Assembly: GCF_022899355.1 (NCBI RefSeq)
Contig: NZ_JALJCK010000005.1
Span: 186,001-250,000 of the forward strand
Direction of reading: 5' to 3'
Origin: Shinella yambaruensis
GTDB taxonomy: Bacteria; Pseudomonadota; Alphaproteobacteria; Rhizobiales; Rhizobiaceae
Length of the DNA stretch: 64,000 nt
This document shows positions 44,567 to 54,808 of the stretch, piece after piece. Numbering within the stretch: the first letter of the stretch is position 1; the number at the start of each line of letters is the position of its first letter. The notes under the pieces are model-generated. The model made no database searches. It saw nothing but the letters and a program-made list of their open reading frames with translations, and had not been told where the DNA came from. The translations under genes and the position numbers were made by a program.

Positions 44567-45376
44567 TTACGGCAGCGTGAAATCGAACCTGTAGGTGGCG
44601 GAAAGGCCGATCAGCACCTGGTCGCGGCTGCCCCGCTCCTTGACGAGGCTGGACTTGGCCGCGTCGCCGACGAGGCGCTTGTATTCGGCAAAGGCGCTCG
44701 TCTCGATCTTCTCGTTGACCTGCCAGGTGATGGCCGCGCCCGCGCCCACCGAGTGGATGCCGCCATCGGGATCATAGGCGGAAAGGCCGGACTTGGCGAC
44801 CTGGTTCGGCTTCACGCCGTAATAGGTGTCCATGTAGTCGTTCGAGGCGAGCGTCACGCGCGGGCCGGCCGACACGCGCACGTCCGGGCGCACGTCGACG
44901 AAGGCATCCGCCGCGATATCGGCGACGATGCCGTCATGGCTGCGGATGCCGTGGCGCACCTCGCCGCGCACGCGCAGCCAGTCCGTCGGATAGGCTTCGG
45001 CGAAGGCGCCGAGCTCGCCGCCGAACTTCACGGGCGTCAGGCCGCGCAGGTCCTTCGAATCGTCCTTGTCGCGCGGCATGACGAGTTTTCCCGTCGCGCC
45101 GGCTCGAAAGCCGCCATTGTCGATCAGCGCGAAGGACGGGTTGTCGTTGCGCGAGGAGAAGCGGACGGTGCTGCCCGCCTTGCCGAGCGAGATCATCGGC
45201 GTGACCTGCAGCAGGTACTTTTTCGCCCCCTCGTAGCGCGGCGCGGCGAAGCCGGCGGCGCCGACCTTCAGATACCAGTCGCCGGACCAGAAATAGCCGC
45301 CCTCGCCGGCACGGGCGGAAACGGGCGCAAGAATAAGGGCGGCCGCAGTCATTGCGGTCGAGACACGGATACGCAA
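44567..45376 (-). CDS. MipA/OmpV-family outer membrane protein
   Basis: The 269-residue protein has a signal peptide (cleavage near ARA-GE) and alternating amphipathic strands ending in a terminal aromatic-charged strand ATYRFDFTLP, typical of an outer-membrane barrel. The opening GYFWSGDWYLKVGAAGFAAP and later DGIVADIAADAFVDVRP match MipA/OmpV proteins, named for a murein scaffold in E. coli. The role here is unknown. Confidence 0.85.
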   Translation of the reverse strand: MRIRVSTAMTAAALILAPVSARAGEGGYFWSGDWYLKVGAAGFAAPRYEGAKKYLLQVTPMISLGKAGSTVRFSSRNDNPSFALIDNGGFRAGATGKLVMPRDKDDSKDLRGLTPVKFGGELGAFAEAYPTDWLRVRGEVRHGIRSHDGIVADIAADAFVDVRPDVRVSAGPRVTLASNDYMDTYYGVKPNQVAKSGLSAYDPDGGIHSVGAGAAITWQVNEKIETSAFAEYKRLVGDAAKSSLVKERGSRDQVLIGLSATYRFDFTLP

Positions 45377-45543
45377 AACACAATCCTCGCTTCACCGGCA
45401 GGCCCGCTGCGGGCTGCCGAAACCTTTGATTGCGTGAACATTAGCCGCGTTTCATTACCGCTTTGCTAACCATCCGGTAGGACGGCACGCGGAACGAATC
45501 GGCCGGGCCGGCGTTTTTCGGGGAACGAACAAGGAGTTTCCCG

Positions 45544-45783
45544 ATGACCGTCAGCACGATGGAATTGAAGCTGCAGGCAATCCGCAACGACACCGGCCTT
45601 TCCCGAAAGGAGAAGATCGCCAAGCTGGAAAAGCTGCGCACCGAAGCACGCGCCCTCCAGCGCGCGGCCACCGAGAGCGCCATGGTGGAGGATGACGGCT
45701 GGTATGAGGACGTGCACCTGATCGATACGGAGCTGGAAACCCTCGGCCGTACCGTCGAGGAAAAGGGCGCGGCGACGCTGTAG
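45544..45783 (+). CDS. Small helical protein, function unknown
   Basis: The 79-residue protein is charged and helical: TMELKLQAIRNDTGLSRKEK followed by KLEKLRTEARALQRAATES. It has no signal or membrane segment. AAGGAG lies 8 bases before the ATG, so expression is likely. I do not recognise the family. It is followed by a repeat-filled gap of about 310 bases. Confidence 0.65.
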   Translation: MTVSTMELKLQAIRNDTGLSRKEKIAKLEKLRTEARALQRAATESAMVEDDGWYEDVHLIDTELETLGRTVEEKGAATL

Positions 45784-45811
45784 GGGCAGTGCCCCTACCC
45801 ATTCGCGCTCG

Positions 45812-45970
45812 CCCCTCATCCCGCTGCCGCGACCTTCTCCCCGCAAGCGGGGCGAAGGGGAGGATGGAACCGGTTTCCCGACCCATCGAACCGCAGGGAT
45901 CGGGGAATATGGGCCTCCTCTTCCTTCTCCTCACTTGCCTTCCCTCCGCTTGCGGGAAGACCGTCGCGGC
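45812..45970. repeat. Intergenic palindromic repeat pair, family A
   Basis: A copy of CCCCTCATCC..CTGCCG..CCTTCTCCCCGCAAGCGGGG at 45812-45860 is partly mirrored near 45938-45976 (GCTTGCGGGAAGACC..CGGCAGGGG). Together they fill most of the gap between the 79-residue gene and purD. No gene is visible in 45784-46094. Confidence 0.6.
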
Positions 45971-46094
45971 AGGGGTGCAGCCCGCCAGCCCGGCATTATG
46001 CTGTCCTTGCGCGCTCCCGCGACCCGCAGCCCTTGACCTTTCAGCCCCGTCCCCTTAACCCGCCAGCAACGAAGGACGGATCGAGGGTATGGGC

Positions 46095-47366
46095 ATGAAG
46101 GTTCTGTTGATCGGATCGGGCGGACGCGAGCACGCCCTTGCCTGGAAGCTGGCACAGTCCCCTCTCCTCGAAACGCTCTATGCCGCCCCAGGCAATCCGG
46201 GCATCGCCGAATGCGCGACGCTGATCTCTCTCGATATCGACGACCATGCGGCCGTCGCCGCCTTCTGCAAGGCGAACGGCGTCACCTTCGTGGTGGTCGG
46301 ACCGGAAGCCCCCTTGGTCGCGGGCATGGCCGATGAGCTGCGCGCTGCCGACATCGACGTCTTCGGCCCCTCGGCCGCCGCCGCGCAGCTCGAGGGCTCC
46401 AAGGGCTTCACCAAGGACCTCTGCGCGAAATACGACATCCCCACCGGCGCCTACCAGCGCTTCACCGATGCCGCCGCCGCGAAGGCCTATGTCGAGCGCG
46501 AAGGCGCGCCGATCGTCATCAAGGCGGACGGGCTTGCCGCCGGCAAGGGCGTGACGGTGGCCATGACGCTCGGCGAGGCGCTGGCCGCCGTGGACGACTG
46601 CTTCGACGGCGCCTTCGGCGCGGCGGGGGCGGAAGTCGTGGTGGAGGCCTTCCTCGACGGCGAGGAGGCGAGCTTCTTCTGCCTGTGCGACGGCGCGAAC
46701 GCCCTGCCGCTCGCCTCCGCCCAGGACCACAAGCGCGTCGGCGACGGCGATACCGGCCCCAATACCGGCGGCATGGGCGCCTATTCGCCCGCCCCCGTCA
46801 TGACGCCCGACATGGTCGCGCGCACCATGAAGGAGATCATCGAGCCGACGATCCGCGGCATGGCGGCCGACGGTCACGCCTTCCAGGGCGTGCTCTTCGC
46901 CGGGCTGATGATCACCGCCAAAGGCCCCGAGCTCATCGAATACAATGTGCGGTTCGGCGATCCGGAATGCCAGGTGCTGATGATGCGGCTCGAAAGCGAC
47001 CTGCTGCCGATCCTGCATGCGGCCGCGACCGGCAGGCTCGACACGGTTTCCGCCAGCTGGCGCGACGCCGCGGCACTCACCGTCGTCATGGCCTCGAAGG
47101 GCTATCCCGGCGCCTACGAGAAGAACACGCCGATCCGCGCGCTGCCGGCCGACGATGCGGTCAGCAAGGTGTTTCATGCCGGCACAGCCCTGAAGGACGG
47201 CCAGCTGGTGGCGACCGGCGGGCGCGTGCTCAACGTCACGGCGGTCGCCCCGACCGTCGCGGAGGCGCAAAAGGCGGCCTACCAGGCGCTCGACCGGGTC
47301 GAATGGGACAACGGCTTCTGCCGCCGCGACATCGGCTGGCGCGCCATCGCCCGCGAAAAGGCGTGA
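46095..47366 (+). CDS. purD: Phosphoribosylamine-glycine ligase
   Basis: PurD joins glycine to phosphoribosylamine in the second step of purine synthesis. The 423-residue ATP-grasp enzyme begins [19 protein letters not shown], has APGNPGIAE near residue 34, the ATP-binding [11 protein letters not shown] near 144, [14 protein letters not shown] near 224 and [10 protein letters not shown] near 285. The start at 46095 has GAGGG 7 bases upstream; ATG 46089 is too close to it. Confidence 0.97.
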   Translation: MKVLLIGSGGREHALAWKLAQSPLLETLYAAPGNPGIAECATLISLDIDDHAAVAAFCKANGVTFVVVGPEAPLVAGMADELRAADIDVFGPSAAAAQLEGSKGFTKDLCAKYDIPTGAYQRFTDAAAAKAYVEREGAPIVIKADGLAAGKGVTVAMTLGEALAAVDDCFDGAFGAAGAEVVVEAFLDGEEASFFCLCDGANALPLASAQDHKRVGDGDTGPNTGGMGAYSPAPVMTPDMVARTMKEIIEPTIRGMAADGHAFQGVLFAGLMITAKGPELIEYNVRFGDPECQVLMMRLESDLLPILHAAATGRLDTVSASWRDAAALTVVMASKGYPGAYEKNTPIRALPADDAVSKVFHAGTALKDGQLVATGGRVLNVTAVAPTVAEAQKAAYQALDRVEWDNGFCRRDIGWRAIAREKA

Positions 47367-47471
47367 GCCCCGGCGCGAAAAACGCGGGATCGCTCAAATT
47401 TTACCAATTCCCCTGACGGGACCGTAACCGGCGGGCGCTATTCTCCCTACAACCATAAGGGAGAACCGTTG

Positions 47472-47948
47472 ATGCGTACCCTGCTGCCGACCTTTGCCTT
47501 CCTGTTTCTTGCCGCCCCCGCCCTTGCGGGTTCGATCGAGCCCGTTGCCAGTGCGTCGTCCGAGGGCTCGAGCATTTCGGCGATCCGCTGCGACGACTGC
47601 CCGGCGCTGAAGCCGAAGTCGAAATCCGCCGCCTACCATGTCGACGCCATCGAGCCCGGCACGCAGAAGGTGGAGATCCGCGAGGAAAACGGCGAGCGCA
47701 AGATCTTCCGCACGGAAGCCTGGATGGGCGGCTCGCCGGTGCTCTTCGTCAGCAAGGCGCCCGTGGAGGTCCAGCAGGCCGCCGAGGCCGAAAAGCCGGC
47801 GGACGCGGATGCCACCGCCGTGGAAACCGTCGATGCGGGCGCCCGCACCGGCGCCCTCGACGAGACAGCGGCCAGCAGGACGGCAACGGCCGGCATGGTC
47901 CCTTCACGGGAGTTTGATCCGGCAGGGTTTGAACTTCGGGTCAACTGA
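47472..47948 (+). CDS. Exported protein of unknown function
   Basis: The 158-residue protein has a signal peptide (MRTLLPTFAFLFLAAPALA, cleavage ALA-GS). The mature part has a CDDC motif (IRCDDCPALKPK near residue 39), then VEIREENGERKIFRTEAWMGGSPVLFVSKAP and a low-complexity Ala/Glu/Asp-rich tail. AAGGGAGAA lies 6-8 bases before the ATG. The CxxC could bind metal or be redox active, but this is a guess. The family is not recognised. Confidence 0.7.
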   Translation: MRTLLPTFAFLFLAAPALAGSIEPVASASSEGSSISAIRCDDCPALKPKSKSAAYHVDAIEPGTQKVEIREENGERKIFRTEAWMGGSPVLFVSKAPVEVQQAAEAEKPADADATAVETVDAGARTGALDETAASRTATAGMVPSREFDPAGFELRVN

Positions 47949-48050
47949 CCCCATATTGAACGCGCCCTGCCTCTCAGTCCCTCCAGGCTGACAGGAATCC
48001 GCGAAAGCGGACGTTTTGCGCCCCTGACCTCAAGCGGGGGCGCAAGCGTA

Positions 48051-48545
48051 TCAGCCGCCCTCCCCGAGATCGCCGACCAGCCGATCGACCTCCCTGTCGG
48101 AATAGATCGCGATGCCGCCGCGCCGCAAGAGCGCCGCCGTCACTCCCTGCCCCGCATGCCGGACACCTGAAAACGTGCCGTCATAGACGAAGCCGGAGCC
48201 GCAGGACGGGCTGCCGTCGATGAGCAGCGCATGCCGGCAGCCGTTTTCCCGCGCCACGTCGAGCGCGATGCGCGCGCCCGCTATATAGGCCGCCGAAACA
48301 TCCCCGCCGGACACTTCCAGCACCCGCGCCCGCCCGTCGAGCACGTCCTCGCCGTCAAGCCCGTTCTCGATCTCCGCCGGCGGCCGCGGCACCTGGAAGC
48401 CGCCGGAAAGCTCCGGACAGAGCGTGACCAGCCGCCCCTCCGCCCGCCACCGCTCGACCGCCCCATGGACAAGCGGCTTGGCCGAACCGTTATAGCGCAC
48501 CGGCAGGCCGGCAAGACAGGCGCTGATGAGGATCCTTGCGGCCAT
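48051..48545 (-). CDS. DUF523 family protein
   Basis: The 164-residue protein has the conserved cysteines of DUF523: SACLAGLPVRYNG near residue 8, TLCPELSGGFQVPRPPAEI near 41-59 and DGSPSCGSGFVYDG near 110. Members may bind an iron-sulfur cluster; the function is unknown. It lies 13 bases downstream of glyS on the same strand and is probably co-transcribed. Confidence 0.88.
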   Translation of the reverse strand: MAARILISACLAGLPVRYNGSAKPLVHGAVERWRAEGRLVTLCPELSGGFQVPRPPAEIENGLDGEDVLDGRARVLEVSGGDVSAAYIAGARIALDVARENGCRHALLIDGSPSCGSGFVYDGTFSGVRHAGQGVTAALLRRGGIAIYSDREVDRLVGDLGEGG

Positions 48546-48558
48546 TACCGCCCTTCCC

Positions 48559-50673
48559 TTACCCCGCGATCTTGGAGAAATCCGCGACCGTGCCGGTGGC
48601 GGCGCGGATGGCGGAGAGCAGGGCGAGGCGGTTGGCGCGGATGGCGGGGTCCTCGTCGTTGACCAGCACGTCGTTGAAGAACTGGTCGACCGGGGCGCGC
48701 AGCGCCGAGAGGGCTTCCATGGCGGAGCGGAAGTCTTCCTTGGCAACGGCAGCCGCAGCATCCTTCGTCGCGATCTCGACGGCGGCATGGAGGGCCTTTT
48801 CGGCGTCGAGCAGGAGAAGATCGGCCGAGACGGCGCCATCGACGACGGTGCCCTTCTTCTCCTCGGCGGCGAGAAGCTGCGTGGCGCGCTTGGTGCCGGC
48901 GAGCAGGTTCTGGCCCTCCTCCGAGGTGATGAAGGCCGTCAGCGCCTCGACGCGGCGGGCGACCATCAGGAGATCGTCGGCCTCGGGCGTCAGCACGGCG
49001 TCGATCAGGTCGTGGCGCGCGCCCATGTCGCGCAGATAGACCTTGAGGCGATCGTGGAAGAAGGCGACGAGGTCCGGATCCTTCGCGACCGAGGCGAGCG
49101 GCAGGCGGATGTTCTTTTCGAGCAGCATGCGGATGACGCCGAGGGCGGCGCGGCGCAGCGCATAGGGGTCCTTCGAGCCGGTCGGCTTCTCGTCGATGGC
49201 CCAGAATCCGATCAGCGTGTCCAGCTTGTCGGCGAGCGCGACGGTGAGGCCCACCTTGCCCGCGGGCACGCGGTCGGAGGGCCCCTGCGGCTTGTAGTGA
49301 TCCTCGATCGCCTCGGCCACCGCGGCGTCCTCGCCCTGGAGCGCGGCGTATTTGCGGCCCATGATGCCCTGCAGTTCCGGGAATTCGCCGACGGCCTCGG
49401 TGCGCAGGTCCGCCTTGGCGAGCACCACGGCCCGGTCGACGAGCGTCGCATCGGCGCCGATGACGGGGGCGAGTTCGTCTGCAAGCTTGCGGATGCGCTC
49501 GACGCGGGCGCCCTGGGTGCCCAGCTTGGCATGGAAGGTGACGTTCAGCGCATCGAGCTTGGCCATGCGTTGGTCGAGCGGCTTCTTCAGGTCGAGGCCG
49601 AACTTTTCGGCGGAGGCCTTCAGCGTGTCGAGGTCCGGCAGGTCGCCCTGGTCGCGCAGCCAGAAGTGCTTGGCATCCGACAGGCGGGCGCGCACGACCT
49701 TGCCATTGCCGTGCACGATCTCCTTGCCGCCGTCCTTCGCCTCGATGTTCGAGACGAGGACGAAGTGGTTGGAGAGCGTTTCGGCGCCCGGCTTGCGGGT
49801 GACGAAGCATTTCTGGTTCGTCTTGATGGTGAGGCGGATGATTTCCGAGGGGATCGCCAGGAACTCTTCCTCGAAGGTGCCCATCAGCACCTGCGGCCAT
49901 TCGACGAGGCCTGAGACCTCCTCCAGCAGGCCCTCGTCCTCGACCAGCTCCAGGCCGTTCGCAAAGGCGATGTTGTTCGCATCCGTCGCGATGATCTGCT
50001 TGCGGCGCTCGGCGTCGAGCACGACCCTGGCCTTCTCCAGATTGGCGACATAGTCCTCGAAGCGGCGCACGGTGATCGCCTCGGGCGCATGGAAGCGGTG
50101 GCCGTAGGTGACGTTGCCGGCGACGAGCCCGTCGACCTCGAAGGGCACGACGCGGGTCTCCTCGGTCTCCGAGCCGAAGGTGCAGACGATCGACTGCAGC
50201 GGGCGCACCCAGCGCAGCGCGCCGGGCCTGGCGGAGGCGGCGCCGGAACGCATCGACTTAGGCCAGGGGAAGTTGCGGATGATGCCGGGCATCACCTCGG
50301 CGATGATCTCGTCGGCCGGGCGGCCCGGCTTGACGATATGGGCGACGTAGAAATCGCCTTTCTTCGGGTCCGAATGCACATGGGCTTCGGAAACAGAGGC
50401 AAGGCCCGCCTTGCGCAGGAAGCCCTGGATCGCCTGTTCGGGCGCCGAGGTCGTCGGGCCCTTGATATCCTCGCGCACGTCGCTCGAGCGGGCGTTGAGG
50501 CCGCGGATGTCGAGCGTCAGGCGGCGCGGCGTCCAATATTCGCGCGCGCCCTCATAGGTCAGGCCCGCATCCACCAGCGCGTCCGTGACGAGCTTCTTCA
50601 GGTCGCCCGCGGCCTTCCGCTGCATGCGGGCGGGGATTTCCTCGGAGCGGAGTTCAAGCAGAAGATCGGGCAT
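48559..50673 (-). CDS. glyS: Glycyl-tRNA synthetase beta subunit
   Basis: GlyS is the beta subunit of the tetrameric bacterial glycyl-tRNA synthetase. The 704-residue protein begins [18 protein letters not shown], the family N-terminus, has [17 protein letters not shown] in the body and a C-terminal anticodon-binding region with [20 protein letters not shown]. The start at 50673 replaces a longer in-frame start. glyQ is 5.2 kb upstream on the same strand, with other genes between. Confidence 0.97.
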   Translation of the reverse strand: MPDLLLELRSEEIPARMQRKAAGDLKKLVTDALVDAGLTYEGAREYWTPRRLTLDIRGLNARSSDVREDIKGPTTSAPEQAIQGFLRKAGLASVSEAHVHSDPKKGDFYVAHIVKPGRPADEIIAEVMPGIIRNFPWPKSMRSGAASARPGALRWVRPLQSIVCTFGSETEETRVVPFEVDGLVAGNVTYGHRFHAPEAITVRRFEDYVANLEKARVVLDAERRKQIIATDANNIAFANGLELVEDEGLLEEVSGLVEWPQVLMGTFEEEFLAIPSEIIRLTIKTNQKCFVTRKPGAETLSNHFVLVSNIEAKDGGKEIVHGNGKVVRARLSDAKHFWLRDQGDLPDLDTLKASAEKFGLDLKKPLDQRMAKLDALNVTFHAKLGTQGARVERIRKLADELAPVIGADATLVDRAVVLAKADLRTEAVGEFPELQGIMGRKYAALQGEDAAVAEAIEDHYKPQGPSDRVPAGKVGLTVALADKLDTLIGFWAIDEKPTGSKDPYALRRAALGVIRMLLEKNIRLPLASVAKDPDLVAFFHDRLKVYLRDMGARHDLIDAVLTPEADDLLMVARRVEALTAFITSEEGQNLLAGTKRATQLLAAEEKKGTVVDGAVSADLLLLDAEKALHAAVEIATKDAAAAVAKEDFRSAMEALSALRAPVDQFFNDVLVNDEDPAIRANRLALLSAIRAATGTVADFSKIAG

Positions 50674-50855
50674 GTCAACTTTCCTCACCCTCCCCTTCGC
50701 CGGAGAGGGTCGGCGCAGCGGCCGGAGTGGGGTCAAAATCGTGCGCCTCTGCTAGCAAAGTTCGGCGGTGCTGTTCAACGGCAAATGTGAGCCGCGCCGC
50801 CCAATCGCGGCGAATACGCGGCCGGACGGCTTTCTCTCCGGCCTGCGCTTCCCGT

Positions 50856-51335
50856 TCAGGCGGCGGCGCTGGCCGCGACTTCCTTTGCCAACTGTTCGAG
50901 CAGCCCCCGCGTCCCTTCCTTGCGGCCTTCGATGTTGCCGTCGCGATAGGCGCCCTGCTCGGTGAGGAGAAGGCGCGTCCGGCCGTCCTCCGCCTGGAAC
51001 TCGGCCGTCAGCAGCGAGGCGGAGAGCGGCGTGCCGTCCAGCGTCATCGCATAGGCGAGGATGACGCATTCCCCCTCGCGCACTTCCAGGAAGGTGGTTT
51101 CGTTGGTGAGCACGACCTCCGCACCGGGCGGGCTGAACCTGCTGAATTCCTGCGCACCGGCGACAGCGCGTCCGGCAGGACGATATTCGTGCACCGTCCA
51201 GCCATCGGAGCTGATGAGCCAGCGATAGCGCGCCTCGGCTTCAACATAGGCGGCAAAGACCTTTGCAAGGGGAGCGTCATAGAGGCGGTCGAGCGTGAAG
51301 CTGCCGTGGACGATCTTCGGATCGGTCATGTTCAT
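50856..51335 (-). CDS. SRPBCC/AHSA1-domain protein, second pair
   Basis: The 159-residue protein has the AHSA1 pattern: FTLDRLYDAPLAKVFAAYVE near residue 13, then RYRWLISSDGWTVHEYRPAG and the C-terminal helix GTRGLLEQLAKEVA. It is coupled to the ArsR gene by an ATGA overlap, as in the pair at 19.1-19.9 kb, but gene sequences are not close. The ligand is unknown. Confidence 0.85.
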   Translation of the reverse strand: MNMTDPKIVHGSFTLDRLYDAPLAKVFAAYVEAEARYRWLISSDGWTVHEYRPAGRAVAGAQEFSRFSPPGAEVVLTNETTFLEVREGECVILAYAMTLDGTPLSASLLTAEFQAEDGRTRLLLTEQGAYRDGNIEGRKEGTRGLLEQLAKEVAASAAA

Positions 51336-51667
51336 TCCTCTTCCTTGGTTTCCTTCAGATAGGCATCGAGATGGTCGAGCTTGCGCTCCCATGGCCGGCT
51401 TTGGGCGGCAGCCCAGCGCTCCAGATCCTTCAAGGCACCCGGCTTCAGCGATACGGTCCGCACGCGGCCGACCTTTTCCGAAACGATCAGTTTCGCCTCC
51501 TCGAGCACGCCGAGATGCTGCATCACCGCGGGCAGCGAAATCGGCGCGACCTCGGTGAGGCCGCTGACGGAGCACGGCCCCCTGGCCAGGCGTTCGACGA
51601 TGCGGCGTCGGACGGGCTCCGACAGGGCGTTGAGCAGGATGTCTATCGGGTCTGAATATTTAGGCAT
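51332..51667 (-). CDS. ArsR-family regulator, second pair
   Basis: The 111-residue winged-helix protein has LSEPVRRRIVERLARGP near residue 15, the recognition helix region ISLPAVMQHLGVLEEAKLI near 43-61 and wing EKVGRVRTVSL. No metal-binding Cys motif is present. TTAAGT inverted pairs (51673-51678 and 51721-51726: ACTTAAGT / CTTAAGT) upstream may be operators. It likely represses its own operon with the SRPBCC gene. Confidence 0.88.
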   Translation of the reverse strand: MPKYSDPIDILLNALSEPVRRRIVERLARGPCSVSGLTEVAPISLPAVMQHLGVLEEAKLIVSEKVGRVRTVSLKPGALKDLERWAAAQSRPWERKLDHLDAYLKETKEEE

Positions 51668-51812
51668 GCACTTAAGTATTCGAAAGCGGCCAATCCGTCA
51701 ATGAAAAACTTCAGCCGTGACTTAAGTGTTCAGGCCGCCCGTGCCACCGGCATGCGCCGCCGATCGGGAGAGGTCCGGATCCGGGGGATCGTCTTTGCGC
51801 AAGAGCGGCCGG

Positions 51813-53756
51813 TTACCAGCCGCCACCGCCGCCGCCGCCACCCCCGCCCCCGGACGAGCCGCCACCGCCGCCCGAGGAGAAACCGGAGGACGAGCTTTTC
51901 GGCGGGTCCGGCAGGGAGGCGGTCATGGTGCTCGCCATGGAGCCGGCAAAGCCGCCCATGCGGTCGGAGAAGCGGCCGGAGGAAAAGCCGTCGCCGTGAT
52001 ACCAGGCGGGCTGGTAGGCGGCAGCGGCAGCACCGGCCGCCGCGGCGGCGGCGAGCCAGCGGTCGAAGGTTTCCGACCAGGGTTTTTCGACGCCGAGCGC
52101 CACGGCATAGGGCAAGAGGGTCTCGTAGTGGCGCGGCGACATTTCCGGCGCGCCGGCCATGTTCATGCGGTCCTTCTCGGCGAGCGTCAGGTATTGGCGC
52201 AGGCCCTCGATGCCGTCCATCATCCTGCGGCCGAGCGGCGTCGGCGCGCCCATCAGGAAGAAGAAGACGAGATTGGTGACGACGATGCCGCCAACGGCGG
52301 CAAAGAGCGGCATCTGGCCGGCGGCCGCGCTGGTGACGAACAGCGTGACGAGAACGCCGCCGAAGACCGTCAGGAGAACGAAGCCGACGAAGGCGATCAT
52401 CACGACGGCGAGGATACGCGCGCCGAGCGTTTTCGCCCGCCGGAAGTTCTGCCCGAGCGCCAGCGCGAAGATCGACACGAAGACCGAGGCGAAGACGGGC
52501 AGGATGACGAGCACGATGCCCTCCTCCGGCAGCGTGCCGAAGATCAGCAGGGCCGCAAGGCAGGCGAGCGACAGGAGGATGCCGCAGATCACCTGCGGCC
52601 AGTTGGCGAGGTAATATTTGTAACGGTGCTCCTTCTCCATCGCCTGGCTGAAATCATGGCCCAGCGTCTGCACGCGCTTGCCGTTCGACTTGTCGATGAC
52701 GAAGGTGCTTCCTCCCGACCCCATGGTCTTCAGGAGGGTCGCCTCGCCGGTCGGCAGGGTCCCCTCGACCGGCTTTTGCGTCCGGGTGACGGTGATGGAG
52801 GTCTTCAGGTCCTTCAGCTCGACAAGGCCCTTGACCGCAAGGTTGAGGAAGGCGGCGGAGATTGCCGTCCAGCCCCGCCCGCCGAACCCCTTCTCGTCGA
52901 TATAGTTGACGAGCGCCGGCGATATGCCCTCCGGCGCATCCCAGCGCGGCACGATGACGCCGCGCGGCGGGTCGCGGCCGACGGAGAGCCAGGCCCAGAG
53001 ATAATAGCCGACGACCAGCACCAGGCCGCCGAAGGCGAGGAAGAGGTTGCGGTTGTCCTTGAGGAACAGCGCGCGCTCTTCCGCCGCCGTCGGCCGGTCG
53101 ATGCTGCCGGCCGGCATCTTCACGCCGATCGTCAGGCCCTCGTTCGGCCCGAGCGCGCGCGTCGTCTCGAAGCTCGCCCGGTTGCCCTGGTTTTCGCCGC
53201 GCGCATCCTTGCCCGTGGCGCCGAGCGGGCCGGTGAAGACGGTCAGCTCCTCCGCCCGCACGCCCTGCGGCAGCGTCACCGTCGCCGTCGCCCTCTCGAT
53301 CGGGAAGGCCCATTCGGTGCCGGTGACGTTCCAGAAGAGTTCGTCATGCGTGTCGAAGAAGCGGATCTGCCGCGTCGTCTCGTAGGTCAGGCGATATTCG
53401 TGGAAGCCCGGATCGATGAGCACGTCGGCCGAGCCGAAATAGATGCGGATGCCGCGGCGGATGGTTTCCGTGCGGTAGGGCTCCGGCCGCCCGTCGCGCT
53501 CGACGCGAAGGATCTTGAAGCCCACCTCGCGCTCCCGTCCGCCGGCATCGACGAAGGTGAGCGGGAAATCGCGATAGATGCCGCGGCGGATCCGGTTGCC
53601 CTCGGCATGGACGCGGATCGTCTCCGTCACGGTCAGGGTGCCGTTCTTCGAAATGGCGATGTCGGAATGGTAGCGGTCGAAATACTCCTCCGCCCGGGCC
53701 GCGCCCCCGACCAGAAGGCAGAGCCACAGCGTCAGGAGAGCGGCAATCCGCATCAT
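51813..53756 (-). CDS. DUF2207 membrane protein
   Basis: The 647-residue protein has a signal peptide (cleavage near ARA-EE), an extracytoplasmic DUF2207 beta-domain to about residue 235, membrane helices near 240-258 and several near 400-510, and a low-complexity tail of Ser and Gly ending in a run of 11 glycines and Trp. This tail (GGGGGSSGG...) is typical of the family. LemA lies just upstream on the same strand, a common partner. The function is unknown. Confidence 0.88.
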   Translation of the reverse strand: MMRIAALLTLWLCLLVGGAARAEEYFDRYHSDIAISKNGTLTVTETIRVHAEGNRIRRGIYRDFPLTFVDAGGREREVGFKILRVERDGRPEPYRTETIRRGIRIYFGSADVLIDPGFHEYRLTYETTRQIRFFDTHDELFWNVTGTEWAFPIERATATVTLPQGVRAEELTVFTGPLGATGKDARGENQGNRASFETTRALGPNEGLTIGVKMPAGSIDRPTAAEERALFLKDNRNLFLAFGGLVLVVGYYLWAWLSVGRDPPRGVIVPRWDAPEGISPALVNYIDEKGFGGRGWTAISAAFLNLAVKGLVELKDLKTSITVTRTQKPVEGTLPTGEATLLKTMGSGGSTFVIDKSNGKRVQTLGHDFSQAMEKEHRYKYYLANWPQVICGILLSLACLAALLIFGTLPEEGIVLVILPVFASVFVSIFALALGQNFRRAKTLGARILAVVMIAFVGFVLLTVFGGVLVTLFVTSAAAGQMPLFAAVGGIVVTNLVFFFLMGAPTPLGRRMMDGIEGLRQYLTLAEKDRMNMAGAPEMSPRHYETLLPYAVALGVEKPWSETFDRWLAAAAAAGAAAAAYQPAWYHGDGFSSGRFSDRMGGFAGSMASTMTASLPDPPKSSSSGFSSGGGGGSSGGGGGGGGGGGW

Positions 53757-53773
53757 GAAGGACTCCGGGATTA

Positions 53774-53839
53774 GGGCATTTCCAGGAAAAGTGGATACCG
53801 GTTTTCCGTTCGGAAATGCGACAAAACAAAATGCTCTAG
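53774..53839. repeat. Rhizobial palindromic repeat, family C
   Basis: GCATTTCCAGGAAAAGTGGATACCGGTTTTCCGTTCGGAAATGC contains arms CATTTCC and GGAAATG. It is related to 39948-40046. Its end at 53836-53838 supplies the TAG stop codon of lemA, so the element reaches into the gene. Confidence 0.6.
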
Positions 53840-54384
53840 AACTTTACGGTCGGCACGGCCCGGTCGGCCGGGTTCTCGATCTCGAAATAGGGCGCTTTGA
53901 GGAATTTGAAGAGGCCGGCGACGAGGTTCGAGGGGAAACTCTCGACCTTGACGTTGAGATCGCGGGCGGCGCCGTTGTAGTAGCGGCGCGACATCTGGAT
54001 CTCGCTTTCCAGCGTTTCCAGCGTTTCCTGCAGCTCGGCGAAGTTCTGGTTGGCCTTGAGGTCGGGATAGGCCTCGGCGAGCGCGAAGATGCGGCCGAGC
54101 GCCTGGCTGAGCAGGCCTTCGGCCTGCGCCCTGCCCGCGACGTCACCCGCCGGCACGGCCTGCGCCCGGTTGCGCAGCTCCACCACCTTTTCCAGCGTGT
54201 CCTTCTCGTGCGCGGCGTAGCCTTTCACGGTCTCGATGAGGTTGGGGATGAGGTCGGCACGGCGCTTCAGCTGCACGTCGATGCCGGACCAGGCCTCCTC
54301 CTTCACCTGACGGGCTTTGACGAGGCCATTGTAGAGAATGATGGCGTAGAGGACGACCACCGCCGCGATTGCCAGACCGATCAT
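53836..54384 (-). CDS. lemA: LemA family protein
   Basis: The 182-residue protein has one N-terminal membrane helix (GLAIAAVVVLYAIILYNGLV, residues 3-22) and a long helical bundle with RRADLIPNLIETVKGYAAHE near 46, FAELQETLETLESEIQMSRRYYN near 115 and SNLVAGLF near 155. The function is unclear despite wide distribution; it is often next to DUF2207 or TPM-domain genes, as here. The final codons come from the adjacent repeat. Confidence 0.92.
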   Translation of the reverse strand: MIGLAIAAVVVLYAIILYNGLVKARQVKEEAWSGIDVQLKRRADLIPNLIETVKGYAAHEKDTLEKVVELRNRAQAVPAGDVAGRAQAEGLLSQALGRIFALAEAYPDLKANQNFAELQETLETLESEIQMSRRYYNGAARDLNVKVESFPSNLVAGLFKFLKAPYFEIENPADRAVPTVKF

Positions 54385-54584
54385 GAAAGTCTCCGCTCCT
54401 TCTTTGTCCCGGGCCTGACCTTAGCATTCGCATCGCCGCAGGAAAGCCCCCGCGGGCTCCGAGGCCGCCTGCTTTTCATCAAAGAGAACGATCGCCCGCC
54501 GGTCCTGTCACCCCGGGAACCGCGCGGCGGCGTGCCTTGGCCGATAGTCGCTTCACCAACAACACGAACCTTGAAGCAACCGTC

Positions 54585-54782
54585 ATGAAAGCCCTCGTCC
54601 TCACCATCAACGTTCTCGGTTTCACCGCCCTCTTCCTCGCCTACACGATGGGCGCTGCGGTCGACCGTCCGAAGGGTGTGCGCCGGGCGCTCCAGACCTA
54701 TGCCGGCCAGCTTCCCACCGGCGCGATGCCGACGCTGAAGCCCGTCTGGGAACTCGGCGTGAAGGTTTCGACCCTCGCCTGA
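54585..54782 (+). CDS. Small membrane protein, function unknown
   Basis: The 65-residue product has one hydrophobic segment (LTINVLGFTALFLAYTMGAAV, residues 6-26) followed by a basic stretch (DRPKGVRRALQTYAG). It lies alone between two minus-strand genes. The ribosome site is not obvious (GAAGC 10 bases upstream). Expression is plausible but unproven. Confidence 0.45.
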   Translation: MKALVLTINVLGFTALFLAYTMGAAVDRPKGVRRALQTYAGQLPTGAMPTLKPVWELGVKVSTLA

Positions 54783-54808
54783 ACGAAAAAGGCTCTTCGG
54801 GACGTCGG

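Noticed and set aside
51813-51870. Gly-rich tail of the DUF2207 protein as a frameshift or repeat artefact
   Set aside because: Gly/Ser-rich ends are typical of this family and the frame is open to a proper stop.
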